DNA from: Yamagishiella unicocca | Taxonomy: Eukaryota; Chlorophyta; Chlorophyceae; Chlamydomonadales; Volvocaceae | Length of the DNA stretch: 64,000 bases | Direction: 5' to 3' | NCBI GenBank assembly: GCA_003116995.1 | Contig: BDSL01000004.1 | Span: 1,984,001-2,048,000 of the forward strand | In this document: piece by piece, positions 1 through 14,199 of the stretch | Numbering within the stretch: the stretch's first letter is position 1 | How the letters are laid out: each line of letters opens with the position of its first letter | Notes under the pieces: generated by a model | Told to the model about the DNA's origin: nothing | The model's input: only the letters and a program-made list of their open reading frames with translations | The model's database searches: none | Made by a program: the position numbers and the translations under genes

Positions 1-2497
<2,497 letters not shown>

Positions 2498-2891
2498 GAA
2501 ACCGCCGAGACGGGGGCGTTAGAAGCCCGGTTTAGCTGTCGCTAAGTATGTGATCGGGCTGATGAGGGCGTGTTTGGTGAGGCGGCAGTGGGCATGCCGA
2601 AGGGTGGCAGGAATACTGACGGCAGCAAAGTACGGGCCTTTTTGCATGCCGAGATGCGGTGGCCGGAAACCAGTGGCGGGACCGCGGAACTGTTGCTTGC
2701 AGATTTAAAGGCCAGAAGGTATATCTTTGCGTACACTCGAAGCGGTGCTGGTTTCAGGGCTGAAGAAAGCTCGACGCTTGCCGACCCTTCCGGTGTACCA
2801 AAGAAGACGGACCCTTAGCGTGGCTTCAAGAGTGAAACCTATCCCGCAGCAATCTCATTGAGAATTCTTTACTACGTTAGGTTGCAACTCG
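2498..2891. other. intergenic, upstream of the RCC1 gene
   Basis: No gene, repeat or RNA recognised. It should hold the 5' UTR and promoter of the minus-strand RCC1-repeat gene. Confidence 0.5.
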
Positions 2892-2900
2892 CAAGTTACT

Positions 2901-3172
2901 GGCCTCGCCTATATCGCGCCCCTCTTGGGCATAGGGCCCCCATTGCGACAACCGACTTTCGCGTATCTTCTCCAAAGGGCCGCTGTTTGCTTCACTCTAT
3001 ATGACAAACTAGAAGGCTTTAACTTGAGGACGCAGGGTTGCGCGTCCAAATCGTAATTTGTGCAGCATTGCGAAGCCAGTTCCCAATCGGGCCGCGACAG
3101 CCGGCAAATTAAAGAAACAGGTTATCGCAATGGGGGCCCAATGCCCAAGAGGGGCGCGATATAGGCGAGGCC
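2901..3172. mobile_element. 272-bp MITE with about 50-bp TIRs and a 9-bp TSD
   Basis: The left end (from 2901, GGCCTCGCCTATATCGCGCC...) is the near-perfect reverse complement of the right end (to 3172); two mismatches are seen over about 50 bp. Both flanks carry CAAGTTACT (2892-2900 and 3173-3181), a 9-bp target duplication. Long TIRs with a 9-bp TSD are typical of Mutator-like (MULE) non-autonomous elements. There is no coding capacity; the interior is about 170 bp of ordinary sequence. Confidence 0.9.
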
Positions 3173-3181
3173 CAAGTTACT

Positions 3182-3454
3182 CCTCGACCTATCGTCGTAC
3201 AGGTGCCACCTGCTTTCGCTTGGGTCAATGATTAACCATAAGTCATGACAACTAACTAGATATTGACTTGGGATTCTTGCGTCTCAGGGTTATCAACAAA
3301 TTTGCACAACTTAAGTCCTTCAGGGTGGTACACAACGTTGATGCATAAGCAGCTTCACTAGTGGATATTGAACAGCGTCGGCTGTCAGCGCCCCAGTCCA
3401 CAGGGCTGGTGGTAGGCGTTCAGCCGGTCAGCCTCTTCGCACGCTGTCGTCGTC
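3182..3454. promoter_or_regulatory. upstream region of propeller gene copy 1
   Basis: Moderately AT-rich 273 bp between the MITE and the ATG. The last 60 bases ('acagggctggtggtagg' and the final 'tcgtcgtcATGGCC') resemble the leaders of the other two copies, marking a shared 5' UTR. No clear TATA box is asserted. Confidence 0.4.
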
Positions 3455-6306
3455 ATGGCCTATACCACAGTTTGGGCCGCTGCCGCTGCCGCGCTTGCGC
3501 TTGCCCTACTGGTTGAGCTGACAAGCGTCAACGGGCAATGGATGCGCGGCTCGGGGGAGACGATGCTCCAGGACGTCGCCAGCGACTATATGTACCGCTT
3601 TCGCGTGGCTGTCACGCCGAAGGGTACCTTAGCCTACGGCGTAATCGGTTCACTTAGCGCCATTGGTTCACTTTCATTAAACAAGACGGAACGGGGCGTC
3701 ATGTCTGCGTCGTGGACTTCGGCTGCAATTCCCGGCCTGACTGCAAAGCAGCCGGTGCTGAACGTGGATACCACCACCAACCGCGTTTACTTCGTTCATC
3801 CCGCCGATGGGAGGATATATTGTTATGACGCCAGCCTGAGCGACAACCTCACGTCACCGGTGTGGGTGTCTGATGTGGTTTGTTCACTGCCCGAGGACGA
3901 GCGCGAGCAGGTACGTGTGAACTTGCTATTACACATTATAGCACAAGTCCCATAATTGCCGTATTTTTTTCGCTGCCATTATTACTGGGTCAAGTTATAC
4001 TTATGAGTCATTCAAGGATTCATGCACGGTGCGGCCACTTTGGAGGCTGTCCTAGGATTATGGACGAAGCAAGGGTGGACGTCCAGCATATCAGCGCGCA
4101 AGAAGGGTGTGGCGCTGTACCCTCTCCAAACCGATCATCTTTTTTGCGCTGAATTTCTATTTGGCAGAACTATGCACTCGGCCGCAGCTGTTTCCGCGCG
4201 TCTGTCCCACAAACCATACCCATACATAGGCTCCATTGCATCGTAGCGCCCTGCCCAGTCAAGCCCCCTGCCCTGCTTTTAGCAGAGGTGTCTTTGCTTC
4301 CCTTCGCCACATCTACCTGCCGCTCGACGCTCCGCAAATGACGCTCGCCGCTGCTGTCGCTCCACTCCTGCCTTCCGCCCCCGCCCCCGCCCTTGTCCCT
4401 CACAGCATCTGCAGGTGCTCAGCAGCAACGGCAAGCGGCTGCTGGCTCGCTGCAACGACACGGTCATCATGCTCAACAGCAAGGGCGCGCTGGTGAAGAC
4501 ATTCAAGAGCAGCAGCGTGAAGTCTTGGGTCGGAGCCTCGGACCTGGCGGCGCCGATCCCGGTGTTCTCCAACTTCACTCGGGTATGGAGGGGGCCGGTG
4601 GGGCGGGAAAGCACGTGGGGGCGTGGGGCGGGCACCGCATCGATTGCCCCGCCTATGAGTCAGGTGTTTGGGGAGGGGCATGGGGAGTGCCATTCATTGC
4701 ACCCTCTTCTCTCTTGCGGGGCACACGGTTTGCGCGCAGTTTCTGGGCTGTGGTACGGACGGCGCTCAGCCGTCATCGGATGTCAAATCTCGCACCCGCT
4801 CATTCCGCCTCCAAGGCTCTCGCCCCACTGGACATTGCTGTAACCGCTCCGAAACCACTGACTATGCCATTCGTCGGCACCTACGACGCAGATAATCACC
4901 TGGGGCTCTGACCCAAGCGGCGCCAACGAGGTGCTGGAGGTCTGGAACCTGAACGGCAAGCACAGCGAGCCGACCAGGCCCATGGCCACCTTCTCCCTAC
5001 CTCCAGGGGTCACCCCCTCGGGTGTCAATACCGCATCCGTTTGGTGGGTGGTTGTGGCGGACGCGAACGCTCCTGCCGTACATGTACTGAGCTCGTACAC
5101 CGGCAAGCTGCAGTCGTCGTACAGCTTCAAGGCGCTGGTGGACCCAGTCGATGAGCTGCAGGTCAGCGTCCTGCCAACGCCGGTCATTTCGGACAAGGTT
5201 ATGTACGGCATCGTGGAGGGCATGAAGCCGTCTCCGCTGCCGTGGATGCTAGATCAGTACCCGGACGAGTACTACTGGTGGATGTTTGCGCTCAACTTCA
5301 CGGACCCCAAGGCGCCCTCCCTGTTGTGGCTCACGACGAAGCAGACCTCCCGGGGGGGCCTCGCGGAACAGGTGGGCAAGGGGCGGAGGACAAGGGGCGG
5401 AGGACAAGGGGCGGGAGCAATGTGTAAGGTGGGAAACTGTGTGCTATGTTTTCGCCGGGCCACAAAGCTCGTGTGATCCTCATGGCAGGGCCCCGAGCCG
5501 CTGACCGAAGGACCTCTGCGTTGCCTCTTGCTACAACCGCCACCTCAAACCGGCACCCCTTACAACACGTACACAGCGAGCAGTGTCGTCGGCAACCACC
5601 AATGACGACGATACCCCATTTCGCCCCCCATGCCCTCATCCCCTCATCTCTGTGCACTTGCAGTCACCGTGGGTCACCGATCGCGCCTTGTTCATCACGG
5701 ACTACCAGCAGAACGGCACGAGGGGCTTCGACCGGGCGAGTGGGGCGCCCTTCTATAACTACCCCGCGAACCCTTACACGAAGTTTGGCGGCCAGTACGG
5801 TCTCGTCAGGGGCAGTTACAAGATGAGGTAGGCGCTGCCGCTCGCAAACCTCACCGCGGCTCCTGCCCCGAGCACCTCATTGCTAAGCAGCCTCCTCGGC
5901 ATTGCGGTAGCATGATGCCATACTACCTTCCTCTACCTTCTCCGCCACCTGAAAGCCCATATTTCTCTAGCTTCCAACACTTGCGGGAATTTCTTGTTGG
6001 TCCATTATTCTGGATCCAACCCCACTCCACTTCCCTGGGGATTCGCCGGCTAGTTTATTCTCCTCAGTCTCCTATGCCGTGTTAACGGGTTCTCCCGCCC
6101 GGCCCCCCCTGGCCGCCCACGGCAGCCTCCCCTGGGTGGACAAGGCCGGTTTCTTCCAGGTGTTGCAACTGGATGACTGGCAGTACGACCAGATGGCCAC
6201 GCCGGGACCAGGGTCCAGCATGGGCAACATCCGTACGTTGTACGGAACGCCGTACTCGCCTCCACGGCCTCCATCGCCGTCGCCGCCGCCGCCACCACCA
6301 ATGTGA
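3455..6306 (+). CDS. secreted beta-propeller-like protein, copy 1 (485 aa)
   Basis: Five exons with continuous frame: 3455-3910, 4406-4582, 4892-5371, 5664-5827, 6126-6306. Introns are GT-AG and the model gives 485 aa. It starts with a signal peptide (Ala/Leu-rich core, cleavage expected near 'SVNGQW'). PQQ/quinoprotein-like propeller strands are visible, such as 'VLNVDTTTNRVYFVHPADG' followed by 'IYCYDAS'. There are six N-glycosylation sequons (NKT, NLT, NDT, NFT, NFT, NGT). The tail is proline-rich ('[16 protein letters not shown]'), as in algal hydroxyproline-rich wall proteins. Exon 2 has alternative acceptors 9 nt apart (CATCTGCAG). Inference: an extracellular or wall-associated propeller of unknown ligand. 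It is the most diverged of three paralogues here; the other two lie at 11.2 and 33.0 kb and lack the long Pro tail. No enzymatic motif was recognised. Confidence 0.8.
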
Positions 6307-6807
6307 ATGCGAACGGCGGCCTGAGTGATGGAGGGCGGCCGTCGAGCCGAAAGGCACCGCACCGGCCTGATGGTGGGCGCATCGTTCGCTGTCTGGCCGG
6401 CAGGACAGAGAGGTACAGTCCGGAGCTAACGGCGTGGACGCACACGGTTTTTTTTAATAAGATTGTCGTAGATCCAAAATGCGCCTCATACTGGAAATGT
6501 CCATGAGATCGTACGTCATACCCGTCGGTGTCCGGCCATGGCCTTTTAAGTTTCGGCGTGGGGCTGATAGCGCGGTGTTGTGGTGCATTGCTCTGGCGCG
6601 GCTATAAAATGATGGGGCGGGCAAGGCCACCCGCCGAGCAGTACGGCACCCATGCTGTGCTGGAAATGTATCTGGCACGCGATGTGTTCGTTCCCCCTTT
6701 GGCGAAAGTACAGAAACCGTGCAAGCTTGTGAGCTCGGTGTTGTGGAGGTGCGATGCGGAGGAGGTGGGGGCAAATCCTGGGGGCAAGTCCTGGTGGGGG
6801 CATGTCC

Positions 6808-6890
6808 TGGTGGGCAGCGTACGGCAGATGTGCCACCACCTGGTGGGCAGCGTACGGCAGATGTGTCACCACCTGGTGGGAAGCGTGAAT
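6808..6890. repeat. 33-bp tandem repeat, about 2.5 copies
   Basis: Unit begins CTGGTGGGCAGCGTACGGCA and repeats with one or two substitutions. Confidence 0.85.
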
Positions 6891-6947
6891 ACTTGCTTAC
6901 ATGCAGATACGTGCTTATCTTAAAGTAAGCATCGAAAAGCATATGGT

Positions 6948-7062
6948 GGTGTGTATGTGTGTGTTTTTACCGCTACGGCGCGAATACGTGTGTGTGTGTG
7001 TGTGTGCGCGTGTTGTCACGGAAATTACCACGGGTGCGTGTGTGTGTGTGTTATGTGTGTTG
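6948..7062. repeat. interrupted (GT)n microsatellite
   Basis: Several GTGTGT tracts interrupted by short unique segments. Confidence 0.9.
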
Positions 7063-8673
7063 TAATACAGGGTGCCGACACCAGCTGGGACGCCACCCAT
7101 CCAACCACTGTTCCCACGGCCCCGAAGGGGGAGGCTGTCCGTGTGCGTGTGCGCCGGCTAAAGAAGTTGTAGGTGTGGGGGAGGACAACCATGAAGCCAA
7201 CTTGGACCACAACCGCTGGGAGAAGGACGTTCACCGTCCGGGGCATTCCGAAGGCTTCTTGGCAGTGGTGTAAGGAGTGAGTGTTGCGTATATAGCTAAA
7301 ATTGTGGAACGTGGACAGGTCGACGCGCCCTGTTGTGTAGGGTTCGGGTAGCCGCCGCAGTGACTTGGCTGCCGTACGTTTTTAGAGCTCCGGTCCAAGA
7401 CTCTCCCTGGCACGCCCAGCCAGGAGGGGCGCGCTTGCGGGGGCACGTATGCGGATTTGCTTGCCGCCTGCGCTGGCTGGTACGTTTGTCGTGCGGCATA
7501 TAGGGTTGAGCCAATGGCGGCGTCGGTGTGTGGGCGCGGCAACGCGCGCGACTTCTGACGTGGCAGCTGACGCGGCACGTTTACCTTTTTGACGCAACGC
7601 GAATTGCGGGCACTGGCTTTATTTATGTGCGACGACGCGTACGAGCATTACACGCGGACGAGGAGCCAAGCAGCGGGGCGTTTCAGGGGTTGCCGCACAT
7701 CCGACTCGATGTATTTGAATCATGCCGACCGGCTTGCTGCGATGAGCTGCATGGGCATTGATGGCTGAATCGCGCCGGCTGGTGGTGGGTGCCGTGTGGG
7801 GAACGGGAGCCCGGCGCGCGCTGCGCGCGCGTGCGTGCGTGACGTCATGACCGGGTGGGTGGGTGCATAAGGCCCAGCAAGGGGGGCCGCGCGCCCGCAC
7901 CTGACAGTTCAAGTATAAACGTCCCCACTGCGGAACGCCGTTCCTGTTTGGTATGGCTGCAACGACGGCCAGCTGCCTCACCATAACCGCGAGCGCGAGA
8001 CTGCAGCCCCGCCCAGGCCTTCTGGTGGCTACTCCCTGGTGCTCCCGCCACCTCTCTCTGGGCTCGCGCTCTCTGGCCCGCCGGCGACGTCGATGGATCA
8101 TGGCCGGGCGAAAGAGGATCTGCAGCATAGCACCAGCTCATTGCGTTTAAGAGGAGGTATCGTTGGTTGGTGAGATGGCCACGTCAATTCGCGTTTACCG
8201 GTGAATATTTCGGCATTGCTTCTTACGGTGGAAAGCGTCGTTTACGAGTATTTGTGTGTGACGGGGCGTTACGCGGCCTGGCTTACTTGACGGGGTGCAG
8301 TCGCAAGTGGTCTTGCCTGGCGCGGACGGGGGTGCTTCGACGGATAGCTGGTGGATTGGTCCAGCAGGCACGTGGGGCGGGCAACCACAGGGGCAGGACT
8401 TGACGACCTTATCTGCGGAGCCGCACACGGCAGTGTCGAAACCGATGTGTGATGTCAGGAGGGCAGTCGAGTAGAGGCTCCAAGCCGATCTCTGGACAAC
8501 AATCGTACGGCTCCATCCGACGCGACAGATCGTGTGACATGTCCATCACGTGACCAGCCAAACTGTCGCTGAGTCGTGGGCGTTAGTACTGCACATGAAC
8601 TAGTTACTATTCCGTTGTATTAGTCCTGTTTGCGGTAGCACAATATCGCTCCTGCAAGCGATTTGGTAGTAGA

Positions 8674-9125
8674 GCATCCGTCACTCCATCTGCGGGGGTG
8701 AGACTCCAGGGATGCCATGTGTAGCCGTACATGTCGTCGGTGCACGTAGGCCGGCTGCTGACCTGAGTGAGCAGCTTGTTGATCGCTAAGTAACTCAATG
8801 TTGTAGGACGTCTAGTCCACGCAATAGCTCTCGTCACGGGAGCACAAGAGTGTAAGCCATTGGGTCTCGGCCGCGCTATTTGTGCCCAGTATTTGCCAAA
8901 CATGCACAACTGGTGAGCCGTAGCTATCCTCACAAGCTCAAGAACAAGACCGGTGCTGCCCAACTACCGCGTGGTTACAGGCATCGCGCGGTACGTAAGG
9001 GGCTCCGCGTGCTCGATCAACAAGCTGCTCACTCAGGTGAGCAGCCGGCCTACGTGCACCGACGACATGTACGGCTACACATGGCATCCCTGGAGTCTCA
9101 CCCCCGCAGATGGAGTGACGGATGC
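8674..9125. repeat. 112-bp inverted repeat around a 228-bp spacer
   Basis: Left arm 8674-8785 (starts GCATCCGTCACTCCATCTGC) and right arm 9014-9125 are reverse complements with a single visible mismatch. No target duplication is evident. The spacer is not coding and shows no transposase. It is either a MITE-like element or a locus able to transcribe a long hairpin RNA. Confidence 0.93.
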
Positions 9126-11066
9126 CCCCACATACAGATGGAGTGACAGAGTCTCCTGTCTGAGCATGTGAGCTGCGACAGTGATGTCGTGCTTGATGTC
9201 CCCGTAAGAGCCCCTTGCTTCCGCATCCTGCTGCCTTCGCTTGAGAGCGCTTTTGCTCCGACTGTCCTGCCATCGGGGTCCAGCGCGACTCCAAGGCTCG
9301 CACCCAGGTTTCAGAAGCGGGAAATCCCCTTGCCAATGCAAGGTTGGGAATTCGCATCGAATACGGAACTTTACGGTGCCGACGGTGATCGCCGTGCGTT
9401 TCCGGGATGTTGCCAGCAGCTTCGGCTGTACTGTAGGACCCGTTCCAAGCATTTCCAGCGGTCATGTCAGCCCAACCGCATCCTTTAGTAACGGCTTTGC
9501 TGTTTTCCTCTGCAGCGGCAGTCGACATGCAGCAGCACAGAGGCATTCATGGGGTCCTAAGAGCAGTATGCTTGTGGTATGCAGACGAAGAAGGGTGCAA
9601 TGTTTACCGCCCTTGCCGCTTGCCCATCCTTGCCAGTTTGCCAACGGACCAACGTACGCTTTGACCGTTGAAGGAGGTTCATACGAACAACTTCGCGCCC
9701 AGGATCAACGAATCGCACAGCGTTCTTTGTTACATGATTCGATGCACCGTACTCGATCGTCCTCATCCGACCTCCTCCAACCCTGAACAGCTGTGCGGCT
9801 GACAACTGGGGACTGACTGATTACAAATGTCGGTGAACATAGGCGCACTCATTTGGGTAGTAGTGATCCTGCTTCTCGACAGGTCATTGAGGTAAGGGCC
9901 GTGACAGGCAGGGGGGCGGAGGGACATCACAAGCGTGGGTCACGAGGGTATCGGGCGGGTAGCGCAGGAAAATGAAAGCGCATCGAATCGCAAATGTTGT
10001 CGCGTCTGGACCATTTTGCACCTTGGGCTATCGATTGCGCGATGGGTAATCGCGAAACTGCAGATATTTTCCGGGCGACTGACCCACGAATTTTCGGGCG
10101 ACGAAACCCACGACAAATAGCTATGGATCGGCAATGGCTATCGCGTTGCGGCCATTTTGCACCTTGTGCTATCGATTGCGCTTGGGGAATCATAAAGGAG
10201 CTAGGATGCTCAATCGAACCCCATTTTTATGTTAGAAGGGGAGAAGACATAAACACGAAAGCCGCTCCCATACCCTGCTTATAACGGCAGACTTAACACT
10301 TGGTTGCCTGCAGGGTTCGGCAAACGCTGCGGGCCATGCGGGACTTGCTTGGTTGCTTTGTACGATGTTACGATGTTGCATCCGTACTTTCATTCGGCAC
10401 CCGTCCGTTCAAGCCAGGGGGGAATGGACACAAGAGGAAACATAAATTTCTTCTGAAGGTCAGTGGGAAGGTCCCACGCTCGTCCGTCGTACCAGTCTGA
10501 ATTAGTGTGGCGTGAATCCGCATTAGGTTCCTACGGGACGTTCCCCGATCCTGTAAAAACACCTGTATCTCTGTGCCACCGCCAAATTGCTCAGATATAC
10601 AGGTACAAATGCTCTTGAAACGATGGTTTCTAAGTTCTTGCCGTCTGTGTTGTGTTATATCGACCGGTGCGTTGATTACCTCGAACTGCCGGTCAGTACT
10701 GCTGGTAACTCACGATACGATCCACTTTAGCCCGGGAAAGACTTCCGCTGCCGTAGGTTATGACTAAAGTTTCGACCACAGCAGCGCGTCTTGCATTGAC
10801 ACCACTTTTATTCTGTCTTCTCCACAGGAGGCGACAGATTGCGAGAGTTACATGGGAGGCAGAACGCAAGTGACAAGGATAGTGGATACTTGGTCGCCGC
10901 ACCCCGCTGCCTGCCGCTGCCGTATCCCGGGAGCCGGAACCCGACAAGGCGTTGTACAGGTTAAGCCATACATCATATGACTTTTTGGTTAATGAGGTAG
11001 CATGTTATGAGGAGTAGCATGTTATGAGGTAGCATGTTATGAGGAGTAGCTAGTTATAGCCACCAT
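9126..11066. other. gene-poor intergenic DNA
   Basis: No convincing gene. It holds two imperfect direct copies of a roughly 70-bp segment around 9975-10055 and 10120-10192 (shared 'CCATTTTGCACCTTG' and 'CTATCGATTGCGC'), and short tandem copies of AGCATGTTATGAGGAGT at about 10998-11050 just before duplication block A. Confidence 0.5.
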
Positions 11067-11242
11067 TTATTGCGCCTGCGTTAGTGCACAGGAGGAATCC
11101 TTCATGTTGGCACTCATTGTTGCTACACCAACAACATCACCAATAGGTATTGTAACATCTTATCATTAGAAATTGATTAGGTTGCGCTGTCAGTGCTGCA
11201 AGAAGTTTACAGGGCTGGCGGTGGGCGGTTACTCTCGTCGTC

Positions 11243-14199
11243 ATGGCCCATTTGGCTGCTGCCGCGCTAATGGTAACCCTACTGCTTGGATTGACAAGTG
11301 TATATGGCCAGTGGAATCGCGGCACCGGAGAGATGTTGTTCCCGGACGTCGCCAGCGATTACATGTATCGGTTCCGTGTGGCCGTGACCCCCAAGAGTAA
11401 CCTGGCGTATGGCATAATGGCATCTGGCGACGCTGTCGTCCAGTTCAACATATCCAAGACGGGGCGGGGCTACGGTGAAGCCGTCTGGACTTCGGCTGCC
11501 ATACCCGGCCTTCTCGCAAAACAGCCAGTGCTGAATGTGGATACAACCACCGATCGCGTTTACTTCATTCATCCCGTCAACGGGAAAATTTACTGCTATG
11601 ATGCCAGCCTGGGGGTCAACGTCACGTCGCCGGTGTGGGTGTCTAAAGTCGTTTGCTCTCTGCCCACGGATGCGCGCCAGCAGGTAGGTGCAGACTTGTT
11701 ACAAGCGGTCCACACCGCTGCAGCAGGCGTGCTTGCTCTTGGCTGCCTCGTGTGGCGATTGAGTATGGGCCGCAAAGTCATTCGCCGCTTCAGTCAGATT
11801 GTTCGGGATTGTTTTAGGCAGGGGAGAATAGGTGATCGGTCCCCAAGGACCTAAGCGAGGACAAACGTCCAATACCGAGTCACACGTGCCGAGGAAACGG
11901 TGCGGCGTTTTTACATCAGGTTAGGTGCGGCAGTTTGAGTTGACGGAACATGTGCCCTCTGCCGGCAGTGTCCTCGCCTGTCTAACCTCACCGGCCGATA
12001 TCCCGCCGCGTCAGTGGCCCGCCAAGCAACCTATATGGACTACTATCGCATCGTAGCCCGCTGCCCTGCTTTTAGCAGAGGCGTCTTTGCTTCCCTTCGC
12101 CGCATCTACTTGCCGCTCGACGCTCCGCAAATGACGCTCGCCGCTGCTGTCGCTTCGCAGCAGCAACGCTCCTCTCCATCGCCCCGCCCCCGCCCTTGTC
12201 CCCCACAGCACCTGCAGGTGCTCAGCAGCAACGGCAAGCGGCTGCTGGCTCGCTGCAACGACACGGTCATCATGCTCAACAGCAAGGGCGCGCTGGTGAA
12301 GACCTTCAAGAGCAGCAGCATGAAGTCTTGGGTCGGAGCCTCGGACCTGGCGGCGCCGATCCCAGTGTTCTCCAATTTTACGCGGGTACGGAGGGGGCCG
12401 GTGGGGCGGGCAAGCACGTGGGGGCGTGGGGCGGGCACCGCATTGCTCACCAATATGTGTACGATCTTTTAAGTGACATCGCAACCCAGCCACAACCTAC
12501 AAATGCTTACTGCATGTGATGGAAATGCGCGCGTGACAATGCTGTGATAGCTCCTGAACCACCACGCACATGAATGCGTCGGCTCGATTAATCGATCACG
12601 CAGATGATCACTGGGCGCACCGACGCTAAGAACGAGTCAATGGAGCTGCTCGAGGTCTGGAATTTGGATGGCAAGACCAGCACACCGACCAAGCCCCTGA
12701 CCACCTTCTCACTACCTCCGGGGGTCAAATCGTCAGGTGTTAACACCGCGTCGGCTTCGTGGGTGATTGTGGCGGACGCGAATGCTCCTGCCGTACATGT
12801 GCTGAGCTCGTACACCGGCAAGCTCCAGTCGTCGTACAGCTTCAAGGCGCTGGTGGACCCAGCCGATGAGCTGCAGGTCAGCGTCCTGCCAACGCCGGTC
12901 ATTTCGGACAAGGTTATGTACGGCATCGTGGAGGGCATGAAGCCGTCTCCGCTGCCGTGGATGCTAGATCAGTACCCGGACGAGTACTACTGGTGGATGT
13001 TTGCGCTCAACTTCACGGACCCCAAGGCGCCTTCCCTGTTGTGGTTAACTGTGAAGAACCCGTCGCGAGGAGGGCTCGCGAAACAGGTGGGCGAGGGGCA
13101 GATGGCAAGGGTGGGGAGTAAGCTGTAAGCAGGAAGGAGCTGTCTAACTGTTTTCTACGGTATTGTGGTGAAGGAAATATACTTACAATTTGAAGCAATC
13201 GAAGACCTACATACTGCAGCTGGACCCCTGAGTGTATGCGAACAGCATACGTGCGAGCGAAGGTCTGGGAAGGGCGTCGCGATATCAGAGCAGGAGGACG
13301 CTTCTCACTGCCGTCCACGACAAATCATAAAGGCTGGCGGTGTGATGCATCGGTGGCCAGTGTCTGCCGGCCGCCAGTGCGGCGATGGCCGATGGCAGGA
13401 TATGAGCCACCGACCGAGCGGCCTCTGCAGTGCCTCTGTGCCTCAACCGCCACTCAAACCGCTACCGAACATGAACGGCGGCAAGCAACCACCAACGACG
13501 ACGGCACCCCCTTCCTCCCATTATCCCGCGCGCTTGCAGTCGCCATGGGTTACCGATCGCGCCGTGTTCATCACGGACTACCAGCAGAACTGCACGAGGA
13601 GCTTTGACCGGGCGAGTGGGGTGACGTTCTTTAACTACCCGTCCAATCCGTACAGCAAATACGGCTCTGGCATGTTCAACCTGTTCAAAGGGACTTACAA
13701 GATGAGGTACGTGGTGCGGCTTGCAAACCTCACCGCGGCTCGTCTCGCGAGCATCGAACGAGGAGCCCCTCCTCGGGGCGGCTGTCGCGCTGCTCCCTTC
13801 CGGTACCTCCCCCGCGGCGCTGAAAGCCATACATTTCCTCTCTACCTACCTGCAGCTCTCAAACGACATGCCTGCTGCCCCTCATTGACCCCACCCCCGG
13901 GACGAGTTCAACAAACGCTTCCTATTTGACTTTACTGTTCAGCGCCGACCCACGACCTTACTCTCACCCCCCTGGACGGCCTCCCTCCGTGGATGCATCC
14001 CCTGCTGGCACCCTGGCCTGCCTGCAGCCTTCCGTGGGTTGAGAAGGACGGCTACTTCATGGTCTTGCAGGCAGATGACTGGCAGTACGAACAAGATCCC
14101 TCACGGGGCCTGGCTGAATCGGGCAACATCCGTACATTGTTTGGACAGCCGTTCACGCCGCCACCGCCAGAATTGGCATCGCCACCGCTGACGCCGTGA
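11243..14199 (+). CDS. secreted beta-propeller-like protein, block A copy (479 aa)
   Basis: Exons 11243-11683, 12209-12385, 12604-13086, 13540-13706, 14028-14199 keep one frame through GT-AG introns (479 aa). A signal peptide (hydrophobic core 'LMVTLLLGLTSVYG') is followed by the conserved 'QWNRGTGE' and 'DVASDYMYRFRVAVTPKS' region and the propeller-like strand 'VLNVDTTTDRVYFIHPVNG'. Sequons NIS, NVT, NDT, NFT, NFT and NCT are present. Exon 5 must start at 14028 (AG/C, Ser) because an earlier CAG at about 13942 leads to a frame that stops. The C-terminus is short and Pro-rich ('PPPPELASPPLTP') without the polyproline run of copy 1. It appears intact, so it may be the functional member of the A/B pair. 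Function unknown; extracellular location inferred. Confidence 0.8.

Larger units (their letters stand above)
6307..8673. other. gene-poor intergenic DNA
   Basis: No convincing coding region. It contains the 3' flank of propeller copy 1, a short tandem repeat and a GT-rich microsatellite (listed separately), and a CG-alternating stretch near 7815-7840. Reading frames here are short and lack family motifs. Confidence 0.5.
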
